Positions 19,299-29,130 are shown, counted from the stretch's first letter. The stretch is DNA of 64,000 nt from CAVPJC01 sp963705155 (GCA_963705155.1 CAVPJC010000004.1:175255-239254), one strand, 5' to 3'. Numbers and translations are program-made. The notes: generated by a model from the sequence alone, not told the origin.

Positions 19299-21176
19299 AT
19301 GAAAATCGAGAACCAGCGGTTGATTGCCGAGCCAGGAGACCCTTTCGATATACGCTTCATCCAGAGCCCCAACTTCAAGCCCCAATTGGTACGCAAACAG
19401 CTGATCATCCATTCCACGGAGGGATCGTCGGTAGCGGGCGCTATTGGCACCTTTCTGAACGGGTTAAAGTCCGTCCACCTGATCCTGGGTAAAGATGGGA
19501 AGGACCTGGTACAGATGGTCAACTTTAACGAAAAAGCTGTTCACGCCCATGATTACAATAACACTGCGATTGGTATCGAGTTGGATTACCCGGGATTTTT
19601 GACCAATATAAGCGGTCATTTTACCTTTATCGGCAAATTCAAACCCGGTGAATATATTTACGCGACTGCTGAAAACGACTGGAAACTGCACCCCTGGCCG
19701 CTTTATCCACGGGCCCAGTTGGATGCGCTGCTGGTTCTTTCCCGATTGTTAATGGATCAATTGGGGATTGAGGAGGTACTTGGTCACGAGGAGATCAATG
19801 AAGGCAAGCGTGACCCCGGCCCGGCATTCCCGATGAACATCTTCCGGGAGAAGCTTGCCGGCGCAGGAAGCGTACCCCTGGTGCTGGAAGAGACCAATCA
19901 GGAGGCGCATTTGCGTGCCGGTCCACACCCCGACAATTATCCGGTATTGGAGGCAGGTGCTCTTCCCAAGGGTACACCAGTGACGATTGTTGGAGAAGAG
20001 AGCGGGTGGGCGCTGGTAGAGGTGATGGCCGAGGTGAATGGCAATCCCTGGTTGATTGGATGGTTGGACAGCGATGCGGTCCAGGCACGCCGGTTCACGC
20101 CCGTGGTGAAAGATCATCTGCTCTTCACGAGTGATGGACGCCGTTACAAGCAGATCAAGCCTTACATTGGCAATTATGCTCCCAACGAGGTAATCAAAGA
20201 ACACAAGCTCGTTATCATGCACATTACTACCGGGACGCGCATGCAGAGCACGATCAACTGGTTCCGCAATCCCGATACCCAGGTGTCCTCCCATTTGCTG
20301 ATAGGCCGGGATGGGCGTGTGGTCCAATTTGTGCCCTTCGACCGTCTGGCTTTCCATTCAGGGGACAGTCATTGGGAAGGGGATAGCAATCTGAATCGTT
20401 TTTCAATCGGCATCGAGCTGGATAATGCCGGGTTCCTGAGCTTCAGCAACGGGCATTTCCGCCGGAAAGGTGTGGAGATCGACAACAATGATGTGGTGAT
20501 GGCGACGCACTGGAAGGAATTTGCCCCACGCGGATGGCAGAAATTCACCGAAATTCAACTGGCAGTCACCACGGATATCGTTAAAGCGCTGGTGGAAGAA
20601 TACGGAATTCAAGAGGTTCTGGGTCACGACGTGGTCAATCTGCGCAATCGCAGCGATCCGGGACCTTTGTTTCCAATGCAGTCTTTTCGAAAGGAAATCT
20701 TTGGGCGCACAGAGCCGCACGTGCGTGTCTTCCGTACCGCTCAAGAAGCCGATATCTTTGATAACAGCAGTGGGCAGAAACCCAACCTGGATCACCCGCT
20801 GCATAAAGCTCCCCTTCCGCTGCTTTCAGGTGTAAAGGTTTTAGAGAAACAGGGAGCATGGGCGCTGGTGAAGGTGCTTTCGTCCACACTGGGGGGGTTG
20901 AATGGCGCGGTCGGGTGGATACCCGCTGGCAGCATCAAGAACAACAAGAAGATGAATAAAACATCCAACGAACTAAAGTTTTTCAAGAAAATTAACAGCG
21001 CTGAGCCGATTGTTCCCCCCACCAGGCTGAAAGACAGCCCACTGCCGACCGGTACTCGCCTGCGTATTCTGGAAAGGCACGACGACTGGACGCTGGTAGC
21101 CACGCTGGACCCAACCGAGAAGCGCAAGTGGTTGGAAGGCTGGATCATGACGGACCTTTTAGTGGAGGACGTGTGA
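19299..21176 (+). CDS. Protein with two N-acetylmuramoyl-L-alanine amidase (Amidase_2) domains and SH3-like repeats
   Basis: The start is ATG 19299 after AAGGTGAGG. Amidase domain 1 (about 1-185) has zinc-ligand positions IIHSTEG, VLGHEE and RDPGPAFP. An SH3-like module follows (HLRAGPHPDNYPVL...GWALVEV). Amidase domain 2 (about 290-470) has IMHITTG, VLGHDVV and SDPGPLFP. Two more SH3-like modules end in WTLVATL and WLEGWIM. Both active sites look complete. No signal peptide or membrane helix is visible, so the route to the wall is unclear; it could be a lysin-like or cytosolic recycling enzyme. The next gene's GTG overlaps its stop. Confidence 0.85.
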   Translation: MKIENQRLIAEPGDPFDIRFIQSPNFKPQLVRKQLIIHSTEGSSVAGAIGTFLNGLKSVHLILGKDGKDLVQMVNFNEKAVHAHDYNNTAIGIELDYPGFLTNISGHFTFIGKFKPGEYIYATAENDWKLHPWPLYPRAQLDALLVLSRLLMDQLGIEEVLGHEEINEGKRDPGPAFPMNIFREKLAGAGSVPLVLEETNQEAHLRAGPHPDNYPVLEAGALPKGTPVTIVGEESGWALVEVMAEVNGNPWLIGWLDSDAVQARRFTPVVKDHLLFTSDGRRYKQIKPYIGNYAPNEVIKEHKLVIMHITTGTRMQSTINWFRNPDTQVSSHLLIGRDGRVVQFVPFDRLAFHSGDSHWEGDSNLNRFSIGIELDNAGFLSFSNGHFRRKGVEIDNNDVVMATHWKEFAPRGWQKFTEIQLAVTTDIVKALVEEYGIQEVLGHDVVNLRNRSDPGPLFPMQSFRKEIFGRTEPHVRVFRTAQEADIFDNSSGQKPNLDHPLHKAPLPLLSGVKVLEKQGAWALVKVLSSTLGGLNGAVGWIPAGSIKNNKKMNKTSNELKFFKKINSAEPIVPPTRLKDSPLPTGTRLRILERHDDWTLVATLDPTEKRKWLEGWIMTDLLVEDV

Positions 21177-21643
21177 CCGAAACAGACAATCAGCTTGATG
21201 GGCGGAAAGAACCTGGTGTTTCTCGTATCTATCGATCAGAGGAAATCATGGTGTTCTGGGAGCCACAATTATGCATCCACACTGCCCGCTGTCTGATGGC
21301 TTTGCCGGAAGTATTTAACGCCAACCGGCGTCCCTGGGTGAAGATTGATGGGGCCAGTCCCGACCATATTGCAGCGGCGGTCATGGGCTGCCCCAGCGGG
21401 GCCCTGCGTTTTGAGCGTTTGGATGGGGGTATGCAGGAATTGGGCAGTGAGACCACCAGGATTGAAGCTCTTCCCGACGGGCCGTTGTATGTGCAGGGAA
21501 AATTGGAGATCCAGGACACCGATGGCAACCTGCGGCGAGCCACCCGCGCCGCCCTGTGCCGCTGTGGGCGGAGTGGCAACAAACCCTATTGTGATAACTC
21601 GCACCTGCACACCGGCTTTTCTACCACCGGTCGACTGCGTTGA
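21173..21643 (+). CDS. Fer4_19-type ferredoxin plus CDGSH iron-sulfur domain protein
   Basis: The GTG start at 21173 follows GTGGAGGAC and gives 156 residues. The first domain (VFWEPQLCIHTARCLMALP...VMGCPSGAL) is a divergent [Fe-S] mono-cluster domain. The second has CRCGRSGNKPYCDNSH, matching the CxCxxS...PxCDxxH ligands of [2Fe-2S] CDGSH proteins. This domain pair is common in bacteria and is thought to work in redox or Fe-S handling. It is co-translated with the amidase gene, for which I see no obvious functional link. Confidence 0.88.
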   Translation: MTETDNQLDGRKEPGVSRIYRSEEIMVFWEPQLCIHTARCLMALPEVFNANRRPWVKIDGASPDHIAAAVMGCPSGALRFERLDGGMQELGSETTRIEALPDGPLYVQGKLEIQDTDGNLRRATRAALCRCGRSGNKPYCDNSHLHTGFSTTGRLR

Positions 21644-21655
21644 TCGACCGGTTAC

Positions 21656-22541
21656 CTAAACTGGTTGAGGCGCAAGGGTTCTTCGCCGGTTGAGCAAGTT
21701 TTCTGCTGAGAAGATGATCAGCGCCAGCCAGATGATGCTGAAGCCGATCAAACGCGTGTGGGTAAAAGGCTCGCCAAACAGCAAAACACCTGAAAGAAAT
21801 TGCAGTGTGGGGGCAACAAACTGAAGCAGACCAAGAACTGTGAGAGGGATGAGGCGCACACCACTGGCGAAGAGCAGGAGCGGTATGACCGTTACCACGC
21901 CAGTGAGCAAAAGCAGTACGGTTACACCCGGGGTTATGCTGCCCAGCGCGCCGTGACCTGTAGCCTGCAGAACCAGAATGTACCCCAGAGCAGGCAGGAG
22001 AATGAGGCCGGTTTCGAGGGTCAATCCAAAGAGCGAGCCGAGCGGGGCTGTCTTTTTGATCAGACCGTAGAGTCCAAATGTAAAGGCCAGCACCAGGGCG
22101 ATCCAGGGGAGTGAACCATAACCCAGGGTCAGATAAATCACACCGGCAGCCGCCAGGCTAACCGGAATCCATTGCAACGGGCGCAGCTTTTCACCCAGAA
22201 AGACCACCCCCAGCAAAACACTCACCAGGGGGTTGATAAAATATCCCAGGCTGGTTTCTACCACGTAACCGGCATTGACACCCCAGATATAGGTCAGCCA
22301 GTTGATGGACAACAGCGTGGCCGCCAGGGCATACACGCTCAGGTTGCGCAAGGTGATGGTTCGTTTAAACTTCGGGAATTTCCCTTCGAACGGCGATGAT
22401 GCCCGCCAGGAGTAAGAACGACCACAGGATACGGTGGGCTACAATCTGGTCTGCAGGCACACTTTTAATGAACTTGAAAAAGATGGGAAAAAATCCCCAG
22501 AGAATGTAAGTGGTAGTGGCGTAAACGACACCCTTGTTCAT
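21656..22541 (-). CDS. rarD: RarD-type EamA permease (one frame break)
   Basis: Start ATG 22541 (MNKGVVYATTTYILWGFFPI). The frame shifts near 22375, then continues FKRTITLRNLSVYALAATLL to the stop. The joined protein is about 295 residues with ten helices. INWLTYIWGVNAGYVVETSLGYFINPL is diagnostic of RarD rather than general EamA proteins. The substrate is unknown; members are linked to drug or amino-acid export. Confidence 0.85.
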
Positions 22542-22681
22542 GGCGCAGCCTCATGAGTTTGCCCTGCCAGCGGGCAGACGATCAAAATCGCTCCCATCTC
22601 ACTCGTATGGATATGTTTCCACGGTCTGGAATGGGGGCCAGACAACCCGGCAATTATAGCACAACGCCTGGAGCCAGCGAT

Positions 22682-23902
22682 TTAAAGAATATTCTTTATG
22701 TCAGGCGGGTAGCGGTAAATAATGGCCAGGCCGCCTTCGGATGTTTCGCGGTAAATGGGGGGCAGGTCACGCCCGGTGGCTTTCATCACCCGAACAACCT
22801 CATCGAAGGAGATGCGGTGACTGCCGTCCGAATAGCAGGCAAAGGTGGCGCAATCGAGGGCGCGGGTGGCAGCAAAGATGTTGCGCTCGATGCACGGGAT
22901 TTGCACCAGTCCGTTGACCGGATCGCAGGTAAGACCCAGGTGGTGTTCCAGGCCCATTTCGGCCGCATATTCGATCTGCCGGATGGAGCCGCCCATCAAC
23001 TGGGCAGCGGCTGCAGCTGCCATTGCGCAGGCAGCGCCGATCTCTCCCTGGCAGCCGACTTCGGCGCCAGAGATGGAGGCGTTGTGTTTGATGAGATTGC
23101 CCACCAATCCGGCAGTGGCCAAAGCACGCAGAATGTGAGGCATGGATGTTTCCAGTGTGTCTTCGATATGGCGTAAAACGGCGGGCAGAACCCCGCAGGA
23201 ACCACAGGTTGGGGCTGTGACGATCTGGCTGCCGGTAGCATTTTCCTCTGCGACTGCCAGAGCGTACGCCGGCAGGAAGCCTTCTTTGCGTAAGGGGCCC
23301 CCCAGCGTCTGAATCTTGCGGTAGAAGGTCCAGGCACGGCGCGGCAGCCCCAGCCCGCCAGGGAGCACACCCTCAGTTTCCAGGCCGCGGTCGATGGAGG
23401 CCTGCATCACCTGGCGCACCTGCTCAAGGTAATTCCAGATTTCCGGACCTTCACATTCCTGAACGTATTCCCAGAAGGTTAACCCAGACTGGGTACAGTA
23501 TTTGAGGATGGCGTCCAGGCTATGGAGGGGGTATACGGGAGGGGCAGTGGCTGGCTCACCTTCAGCCCGGATCACGCCGCCCCCCGGGCTGTAAACCTGC
23601 CAGGTGGCGATGGGTTTGTGCTCTGGATCCAGGGCGATGAAGCGCATTCCGTTGGGGTGCAGAGGCAGCTCTTCGTCTGGTTTCCATTGGATTTGCACGG
23701 ATGTGGGGGTCAGGGCATCCTGAATGGCGGCATCGGTCAGGTGACCTTTACCGGTGGCAGCCAGGCTCCCATACAGGGTGACGAGGTAAGCAGCGGCCTG
23801 CGGGTAGCGCCGGCGGAATTCTTCGGCGGCGCGGCGCGGCCCCATAGTGTGGCTGCTGGATGGGCCGTGACCAATATTGTATAACTCACGGATGGATTGC
23901 AA
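22682..23902 (-). CDS. sdaA: L-serine ammonia-lyase (serine dehydratase), single-chain Fe-S type
   Basis: I choose the TTG at 23902 (LQSIRELYNIGHGPSSSHTMGP) with AAGGAAA upstream, because family proteins begin just before this motif; the open frame extends another 33 codons. The beta domain has GPSSSHTMGPRRAAE. The alpha domain carries cluster-ligand motifs TAPTCGSCGV, LTCDPVNGLVQIPCIERN and the glycine-rich AEVGCQGEIGAACAMAAAA. The protein converts L-serine to pyruvate and ammonia with a [4Fe-4S] cluster. The length of about 406 residues is normal for one-chain enzymes. Confidence 0.92.
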   Translation of the reverse strand: MQSIRELYNIGHGPSSSHTMGPRRAAEEFRRRYPQAAAYLVTLYGSLAATGKGHLTDAAIQDALTPTSVQIQWKPDEELPLHPNGMRFIALDPEHKPIATWQVYSPGGGVIRAEGEPATAPPVYPLHSLDAILKYCTQSGLTFWEYVQECEGPEIWNYLEQVRQVMQASIDRGLETEGVLPGGLGLPRRAWTFYRKIQTLGGPLRKEGFLPAYALAVAEENATGSQIVTAPTCGSCGVLPAVLRHIEDTLETSMPHILRALATAGLVGNLIKHNASISGAEVGCQGEIGAACAMAAAAAAQLMGGSIRQIEYAAEMGLEHHLGLTCDPVNGLVQIPCIERNIFAATRALDCATFACYSDGSHRISFDEVVRVMKATGRDLPPIYRETSEGGLAIIYRYPPDIKNIL

Positions 23903-24001
23903 AGTCGATTTTCCTTCGTTCAGGGCTCGCCGGGAAAAACCGGTAAGCCAATTTATGCTGCGATGGTCACGAGCAATTATAAGCCATCCTTGCGGGTGCA
24001 T

Positions 24002-24040
24002 GAAAACACTTGTTCCTGGCGGAATTCCGTCAGGAACAAG
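24002..24040 (-). terminator. Rho-independent terminator after the small membrane protein gene
   Basis: Arms CTTGTTCCTG / CAGGAACAAG at 24009-24018 and 24031-24040 enclose a 12-nt loop, followed on the minus strand by TGTTTTC. It lies about 45 bp after the small gene's stop. Confidence 0.7.
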
Positions 24041-24082
24041 CTTGATTATTTACGCTATTTGGTTATTTAGCGATTGTACTAT

Positions 24083-24277
24083 CTATTTCTGGCTGTAATT
24101 GGTCATCTGGATAAGGAAAAAGGTGAGGGCAGATGCAAAGATGGCGCTGCCTACCAGGGGCAATGTGGTGCGTACGGCTTCCAGAGCTGACTGTTGTGAT
24201 AGGACGATCATCCCAACGCCAGTGATGGTGAGCGTTGCAAAGATCACGATAATTTTAGTAAGAAAGTTGGTGTGCAT
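24083..24277 (-). CDS. Small two-helix membrane protein under apparent TetR control
   Basis: The 64-residue protein has a good ribosome site (GGAGGCTCAA before ATG). Helix 1 is IIVIFATLTITGVGMIVL; helix 2 is PLVGSAIFASALTFFLIQM, separated by a short polar loop. I do not recognise a family. The -10 box of its promoter (TATAAT, complement of 24333-24338) is overlapped by a TetR-type palindrome at 24335-24358. The adjacent tetR gene on the same strand reads toward it. Confidence 0.65.
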   Translation of the reverse strand: MHTNFLTKIIVIFATLTITGVGMIVLSQQSALEAVRTTLPLVGSAIFASALTFFLIQMTNYSQK

Positions 24278-24334
24278 TTGAGCCTCCGAAAATAGTGTGT
24301 TTGTTGATCGTGGATTTTAATTTGATACATTTAT

Positions 24335-24358
24335 TATACATTTTAGTATGTATGTATA
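24335..24358. promoter_or_regulatory. AcrR/TetR-type operator in front of the small membrane protein gene
   Basis: The 24-bp palindrome has perfect 7-nt outer arms TATACAT / ATGTATA. It shares half-site, spacing and length with the site at 25024-25047 and overlaps the -10 box of the 64-residue protein gene. Binding by the neighbouring TetR protein is inferred. Confidence 0.55.
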
Positions 24359-24378
24359 TGAGTAAAAAATATATGTAC

Positions 24379-25011
24379 TTAACGGCCCTCCGTACCAACC
24401 CTGGGCAATATGCCCTGCATGAAAATATCCGCCAGCGCCGGGGCGCTGTCCTGCAGCGAAAATGAGGATGGGTCGAATAACCACAGGTAAATGGCGCCGT
24501 TTTGAAATGCCATAAATGCGCGCGCCAGGTCTTCCGGGTCCAGATCGCGGCGCAATTCGCCGGAGGCAATTCCCTGGCGCATTACATCGGCAACCCCTGT
24601 GATCAGGGAACGGCTGCTTTCCAGGCGCTGAAGCTGGCTGGCGGCCAGATCGGGTGTGCGTTCAGTTTTGAACAAGGTGATCTCCATCATGGCGCGCAGC
24701 TCCGGGTTGGTTGCCACGGTTTCGAGCAAGCGGATAAACACACGTCGTAAAATATCCGTCAGGCTGCCACCCTGTGCTGCCGCGGTTTGGACGATCTCCT
24801 GGCTGAGGGTGGCATACTTACCCAGGAGGGCGTTGTAAAGCTCGGCCTTGCTGCCGAAGTGCCAGTAGATGGCGCCGCGGGTCACGTTGGCCTCTTTAGC
24901 TACATCTTCGAGGCTGGCAGCGAAAAACCCCTTGTGACTGAACACCTTCAGCGCAGCCTTCAACAGGGTTTCGTGGGTTTCAGCAGCTTCTTCTTTGGTT
25001 CTTTTCATCAT
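24379..25011 (-). CDS. TetR-family repressor (AcrR/TtgR-like)
   Basis: The 210-residue protein has an N-terminal HTH with ASLEDVAKEANVTRGAIYWHF, the pattern of AcrR, TtgR and MtrR efflux-pump regulators. The C-terminal ligand domain is also of that group (MMEITLFKTER). Palindromes resembling acrAB operators lie in its own upstream region and in front of the small downstream gene. It probably represses itself, the small protein and perhaps the divergent aldo/keto reductase. No RND or other efflux pump is adjacent, which is unusual for this subfamily. Confidence 0.88.
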   Translation of the reverse strand: MMKRTKEEAAETHETLLKAALKVFSHKGFFAASLEDVAKEANVTRGAIYWHFGSKAELYNALLGKYATLSQEIVQTAAAQGGSLTDILRRVFIRLLETVATNPELRAMMEITLFKTERTPDLAASQLQRLESSRSLITGVADVMRQGIASGELRRDLDPEDLARAFMAFQNGAIYLWLFDPSSFSLQDSAPALADIFMQGILPRVGTEGR

Positions 25012-25023
25012 CGCCTCGTTTTA

Positions 25024-25047
25024 TATATACTAACACGAATGTATGTA
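25024..25047. promoter_or_regulatory. AcrR/TetR-type operator between tetR and the aldo/keto reductase gene
   Basis: The 24-bp site has outer arms TATATAC / GTATGTA (one mismatch) and core CACGAATGTATGTA. By eye it agrees at about 19 of 24 positions with the E. coli AcrR operator as I remember it. It is 13 bp upstream of the tetR start. Confidence 0.6.
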
Positions 25048-25127
25048 AATGTCAAGAGGCAATTTGAAGTACAATAGGTTATGATTGCAATGAAATCCCA
25101 CTATCTTGATATGAGGAGAAATTAAAG

Positions 25128-26132
25128 ATGGAATATCGCAGCTTAGGCCGCACCGGCGTGCAGGTGTCTCCTCTCTGCCTGGGCGCAATGAATTTCCCCA
25201 GCCCCACCCCGGAGGATGAAGCGATCACGATCATTAATCGTGCCCTGGAAGCCGGGATCAACTTTATTGATACTGCCAATGTGTATAACCTGGGTGAAAG
25301 CGAGCGCGTGGTTGGCAAAGCGCTAAAGGACAGCGGCAAACGAAACCAGGTGGTGTTGGCGACCAAGGTTTTTGGGCGAATGGGGGATTTGCCCAACGAT
25401 GGGGGCGTCTCACGTTATCACATCATCCAATCTTGTGAGGATTCCCTGCGCCGTTTGCAAACCGACCGGATTGACCTTTACCAACTCCATCGCCCATCTC
25501 TGAGTGTGCCGCAAGACGAGACCCTGCGAGCCTTTGATGACCTGGTGACTGCCGGCAAAGTGTGCTATATCGGGTGCTCTACCCACCCGGCGTGGATGGT
25601 AATGGAAGCGCTTGCGATCAGCGACCGCTACAACCTGGTGCGTTACGTCAGCGAACAGCCCCCCTACAACCTGGTAGACCGGCGCATCGAGAACGAGCTG
25701 GTTCCCCTGGCGCAAAAATATGGCCTGGCTTTGCTGCCCTGGTCGCCGCTGGCGGGAGGCATTTTGGCGGGCCGCTACCTGGATCAGGATGACCATCCTG
25801 AAGGTTCGCGCGCCAGCCGGGCGGGCAGCATGTTCGTTGAACGCATCACCCCCACGGCCAACCGCGTGGCAGCCGAGGTGCGTGTCATGGCACGGGAACG
25901 CAGCCTGACGCCCTCCCAGCTCGCCTTGTTATGGGTCAAAGACCAGCCGGGGGTTACCTCGCCCATCATCGGACCGCGCACCTTGACCCAATTAGAGGAT
26001 GCCATTGGGATCCTGGATAAGAACCTGGTAGATGGGGACCGGCCGCTCTTCGATGCGCTGGTGCATCCCGGCACGGCAGTGGCAGATTTTCACAACAGCA
26101 ACGATTGGATGAAGGCTCGCGTTACCGGCTAA
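25128..26132 (+). CDS. Aldo/keto reductase
   Basis: The intact 334-residue TIM-barrel enzyme starts at ATG 25128 after GAGGAGAAA. Catalytic tetrad positions are visible: DTANVYNLGESE (Asp, Tyr), LATKVFG (Lys) and LYQLHRPS (His). The C-terminal NADPH-binding part has GPRTLTQLEDA. The sequence is closest to the Tas/YajO-like or AKR11-13 group. It is divergent from tetR with an operator between them, so it may be induced by the TetR ligand, perhaps a reactive carbonyl compound (inference). Confidence 0.88.
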   Translation: MEYRSLGRTGVQVSPLCLGAMNFPSPTPEDEAITIINRALEAGINFIDTANVYNLGESERVVGKALKDSGKRNQVVLATKVFGRMGDLPNDGGVSRYHIIQSCEDSLRRLQTDRIDLYQLHRPSLSVPQDETLRAFDDLVTAGKVCYIGCSTHPAWMVMEALAISDRYNLVRYVSEQPPYNLVDRRIENELVPLAQKYGLALLPWSPLAGGILAGRYLDQDDHPEGSRASRAGSMFVERITPTANRVAAEVRVMARERSLTPSQLALLWVKDQPGVTSPIIGPRTLTQLEDAIGILDKNLVDGDRPLFDALVHPGTAVADFHNSNDWMKARVTG

Positions 26133-26215
26133 TCAGGAATCGAAAGAAGCTCAACGATTTTACGCGGCTGCAGGCTGGCAGCCGATTTATTATTGGTTTT
26201 CTCTGGAGTTAAGCA

Positions 26216-27846
26216 ATGATTTTGATCCAACTGACCCATGTGACCCTGATCCTGGGAGCGCATCCGGTCTTCCGCAACCTGACCTGGAGCATCCAGGATC
26301 ACCAGAAGATTGGCCTGATCGGTGTGAATGGGGCGGGGAAGTCTTCTCTGCTGCGCTTGATCACCGGAGAACACCCCCCGGAGCCAGGCGGCAGCCTTAA
26401 CCGGGGCGCGGCGTCACATTGGGATACCTGCCTCAAAATATCGAGGTGGGATTGGATGGCAAGGTGTTTGAAACGGCCCTGGCAGGCAACCCACGCTGGC
26501 TGCAGGTTCACCAGGAGCTGGAACAGGTGGAACTGCGCATGAGCGAGCCATCTGTCTATTCCGATAATAAGGCGTTGACCCGGGCATTGGAGGCGCAGGC
26601 GCGCCTGCTGGATGAATATGCTGCGCTGGGGGGCGAGAGCTACCCGGAGAGGGTGGCGGAGACGTTGACCGGGCTGGGTTTTCTGCAGCAGGATTTTGAA
26701 AAACCTTTAGCCGATTTGAGCGGCGGACAGAAGAAGCTGGTGGGGCTGGCCTGTTTGCTGCTCAGCCGCCCGGATGTGATGCTGCTGGATGAGCCGGACA
26801 ACCATCTTGACCTGAGCGGCAAAGTCTTCCTGGAACAGTTCATCCGTGATTATCCGGGCACGGTGGTGCTGATATCCCACGACCGCTACCTGCTGGATGG
26901 AGTGGTCACGCATATTGTGGAGATCGAAGACGGCAAACTTACCAGCTTCACCGGCGACTACAGCACCTACATGGCTGACAAGGAAGAGCGCATGGCGCGC
27001 CAGGAGGAACTGTTTCAAATCCAGCGTCGTGAGATTGCCCGGTTGGAAATGGCGCGCAAGCGCTACGCCCTGTGGACACAATTCAATGATAAGTTCGCCA
27101 GCCGCATGCACGCGGTGGATGCCCGGCTGGAGCGCATGGAGCGCATCGACCGGCCCGTTCTGGAGCGCCGCCGTATGGATCTGGATCTGGGTGGATGGCA
27201 GGGATCACGCAAGGTGGTGGAGCTGACCGGCGTGGATAAGGCCTACGATGGGCAGTCTGTGTTGCGCGATGTGAACGCCTTGATCCAGCACGGCGAGCGT
27301 GTGGGGGTTGTGGGGCCTAACGGGGCGGGCAAATCGGTGCTGCTGCGCCTGATTTTGGAAATGGAACCGGCTGACCGGGGTGAAGTTCGCCTGGGTCCCA
27401 GCATCAAGTGCGGGTATTATGCTCAAGAACATGAAACGCTTGTGATGGAGATGACGCTGCTGGATACGGTACGGCGCGCCAGCGCGATTTCCGAGCCGGG
27501 CGCGGTGGCCTTCCTAAACCGCTTCTTGTTTCCCTACCCACGCGTGAGCCAGAAGGTGCGTGACCTATCGGGCGGCGAGCGCAGCCGGCTGCAGCTGGCC
27601 CTGTTGGTGCTTTCAGGGGCAAACTTTTTGCTGCTGGATGAGCCGACCAATAACCTGGATATTGCCTCAGCGGAGGTGCTGGAAAACGCCCTGCAAGAGT
27701 TTGTTGGCACGGTATTGATCATCTCGCATGACCGGTACTTTCTGGATCGCACCGTGAACCGCATCTGGGCGCTGGATGATGGGCACGTTAAGGAATACCC
27801 CGGGGGGTACAGCGATTACCAGTATGCTCTTCAGCGGGCTGCCTGA
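26216..27846 (+). CDS. ABC-F family ATPase (frame-broken)
   Basis: Two ABC domains occur in one chain without membrane segments. Domain 1: Walker A GVNGAGKSS, signature LSGGQKK, Walker B VMLLDEPDNHLD. Domain 2: GPNGAGKSV, LSGGERSR, FLLLDEPTNNLD. Between them is the interdomain linker with many charged helices (EERMARQEELFQIQRREIAR), as in ABC-F translation or antibiotic-resistance factors. The frame shifts near 26408, between GSLNRGA and VTLGYLPQNIEV. The joined protein is about 543 residues. It most likely acts at the ribosomal E site; the specific subfamily is unclear. Confidence 0.88.
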
Positions 27847-27914
27847 TTAGATCCGTCCAGCCGCCCGGGGAGCCATACCCGTAAACCGAGCGGACGGTGA
27901 TCCGGCCTTGATGA

Positions 27915-28949
27915 TTATGCCAATGGTTTGCGGTTATTTCTCAGCGCACCAAAACCCACCAGCTTACCGGTTTCTTCATCCCACAGGTTGAGAAACAGCG
28001 AGCGCATGCTGGAGACCAGAGTGAGGGTGTTGACATTCTGGAACATGGGGTGTTCATTGTGGCATTTGGGCAGGTTGTAGTTGGGGATGCGCGAATTGAT
28101 ATGGTGGATGTGGTGGTAGCCGATGTTACCTGTGAACCACTGCAGCACACCGGGTAGTTTGTAGTATGAGCTGCCTTTCATTGCCGCAGTCAGGTAATCC
28201 CAACGGCTGTGTCGCGCCCAATACACGCCATCAAACTGGTGCTGGACGTAGAACAACCACACACCCACCGAGGTGCCCAGCAGCATCACCGGAAGCTGGA
28301 CGAGCAGATAGGCCTTGAGTCCGATGGTGAAGCTCATCAAGAGAACGATGCCAAGCAGGATCAGGTTGGTGAGATAAACGCTGTTGCGCTCGCGCTTGCC
28401 GGATTTTGGCGAGACGAAGCGGTGTCCGATCAGAAAGACACCCAGGGCGCCCACCGTGAACATGATTAACGGGTTGCGCGCCACACGATAGGCCAGCTTC
28501 TTCCAGGGGGAGAGCGCCAGGTATTCACTCACCGTCAAGGTCCACACATCACCCCGGCCGCGCCGGTCCAGGTCGCCCACCGTAGCGTGATGCACGGCGT
28601 GGTCGTGGCGCCAGCGCTGGTAGGGGGTGAAGGTGAGGATGCCGGTGATGATGCCTACCGTGTCGTTAAGCCGTTTGGAGCGAAAAAACGATCCATGCCC
28701 GCAGTCGTGAAATATGATAAAGGTACGGATCATAAACCCGGCGGCAGGGATGGAGAGCAGCAGTGTGAGCCAGTACGATACCCGCAGGCTGAGGGCCATC
28801 AGTACCAGCAGGGTGAGATAAGGCACCAGGGTATTGATCACCTGCCACCAGCTTCGCAGGTTGTCCGGGTTCTGGTATCTGGCAACAATTTTTTGCCAGG
28901 CAGGCCTGTCCGCATCGGTGGAGGGGAGGTTAAGAATTTCAGTCATCAT
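27915..28949 (-). CDS. Fatty acid desaturase, omega-6/Delta-12 (DesA-like) type
   Basis: The intact 344-residue membrane di-iron enzyme has three histidine boxes: HDCGHGSFF, HDHAVHH and HHIHH. Four hydrophobic helices and LTVSEYLALSPWKKLAYRVARNP match acyl-lipid omega-6 desaturases. It introduces a double bond into membrane lipid acyl chains using O2 and an electron donor. This implies at least micro-oxic growth. Monocistronic. Confidence 0.9.
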   Translation of the reverse strand: MMTEILNLPSTDADRPAWQKIVARYQNPDNLRSWWQVINTLVPYLTLLVLMALSLRVSYWLTLLLSIPAAGFMIRTFIIFHDCGHGSFFRSKRLNDTVGIITGILTFTPYQRWRHDHAVHHATVGDLDRRGRGDVWTLTVSEYLALSPWKKLAYRVARNPLIMFTVGALGVFLIGHRFVSPKSGKRERNSVYLTNLILLGIVLLMSFTIGLKAYLLVQLPVMLLGTSVGVWLFYVQHQFDGVYWARHSRWDYLTAAMKGSSYYKLPGVLQWFTGNIGYHHIHHINSRIPNYNLPKCHNEHPMFQNVNTLTLVSSMRSLFLNLWDEETGKLVGFGALRNNRKPLA

Positions 28950-29130
28950 CTACTTCTCTCTCTATTCAATTAGATGGCTGTCCTCAGACTGGTTCTGAGC
29001 ACTACCGATCCATGCATTCTCATTATATCATTGGCTTCCGGGGTGGTTGCGGGGTGGGGAGGTGAGGCCAGCGCGTTCCCAACGACGAGGTTTCAGCTGT
29101 TTTATAGGTGAGGCTGACAGCGTTGACCAT

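Noticed and set aside
19299..21643. Prophage lysis cassette around the double amidase
   Set aside because: There are no holin, structural or integrase genes nearby; the next gene is a CDGSH protein and flanking genes are metabolic.
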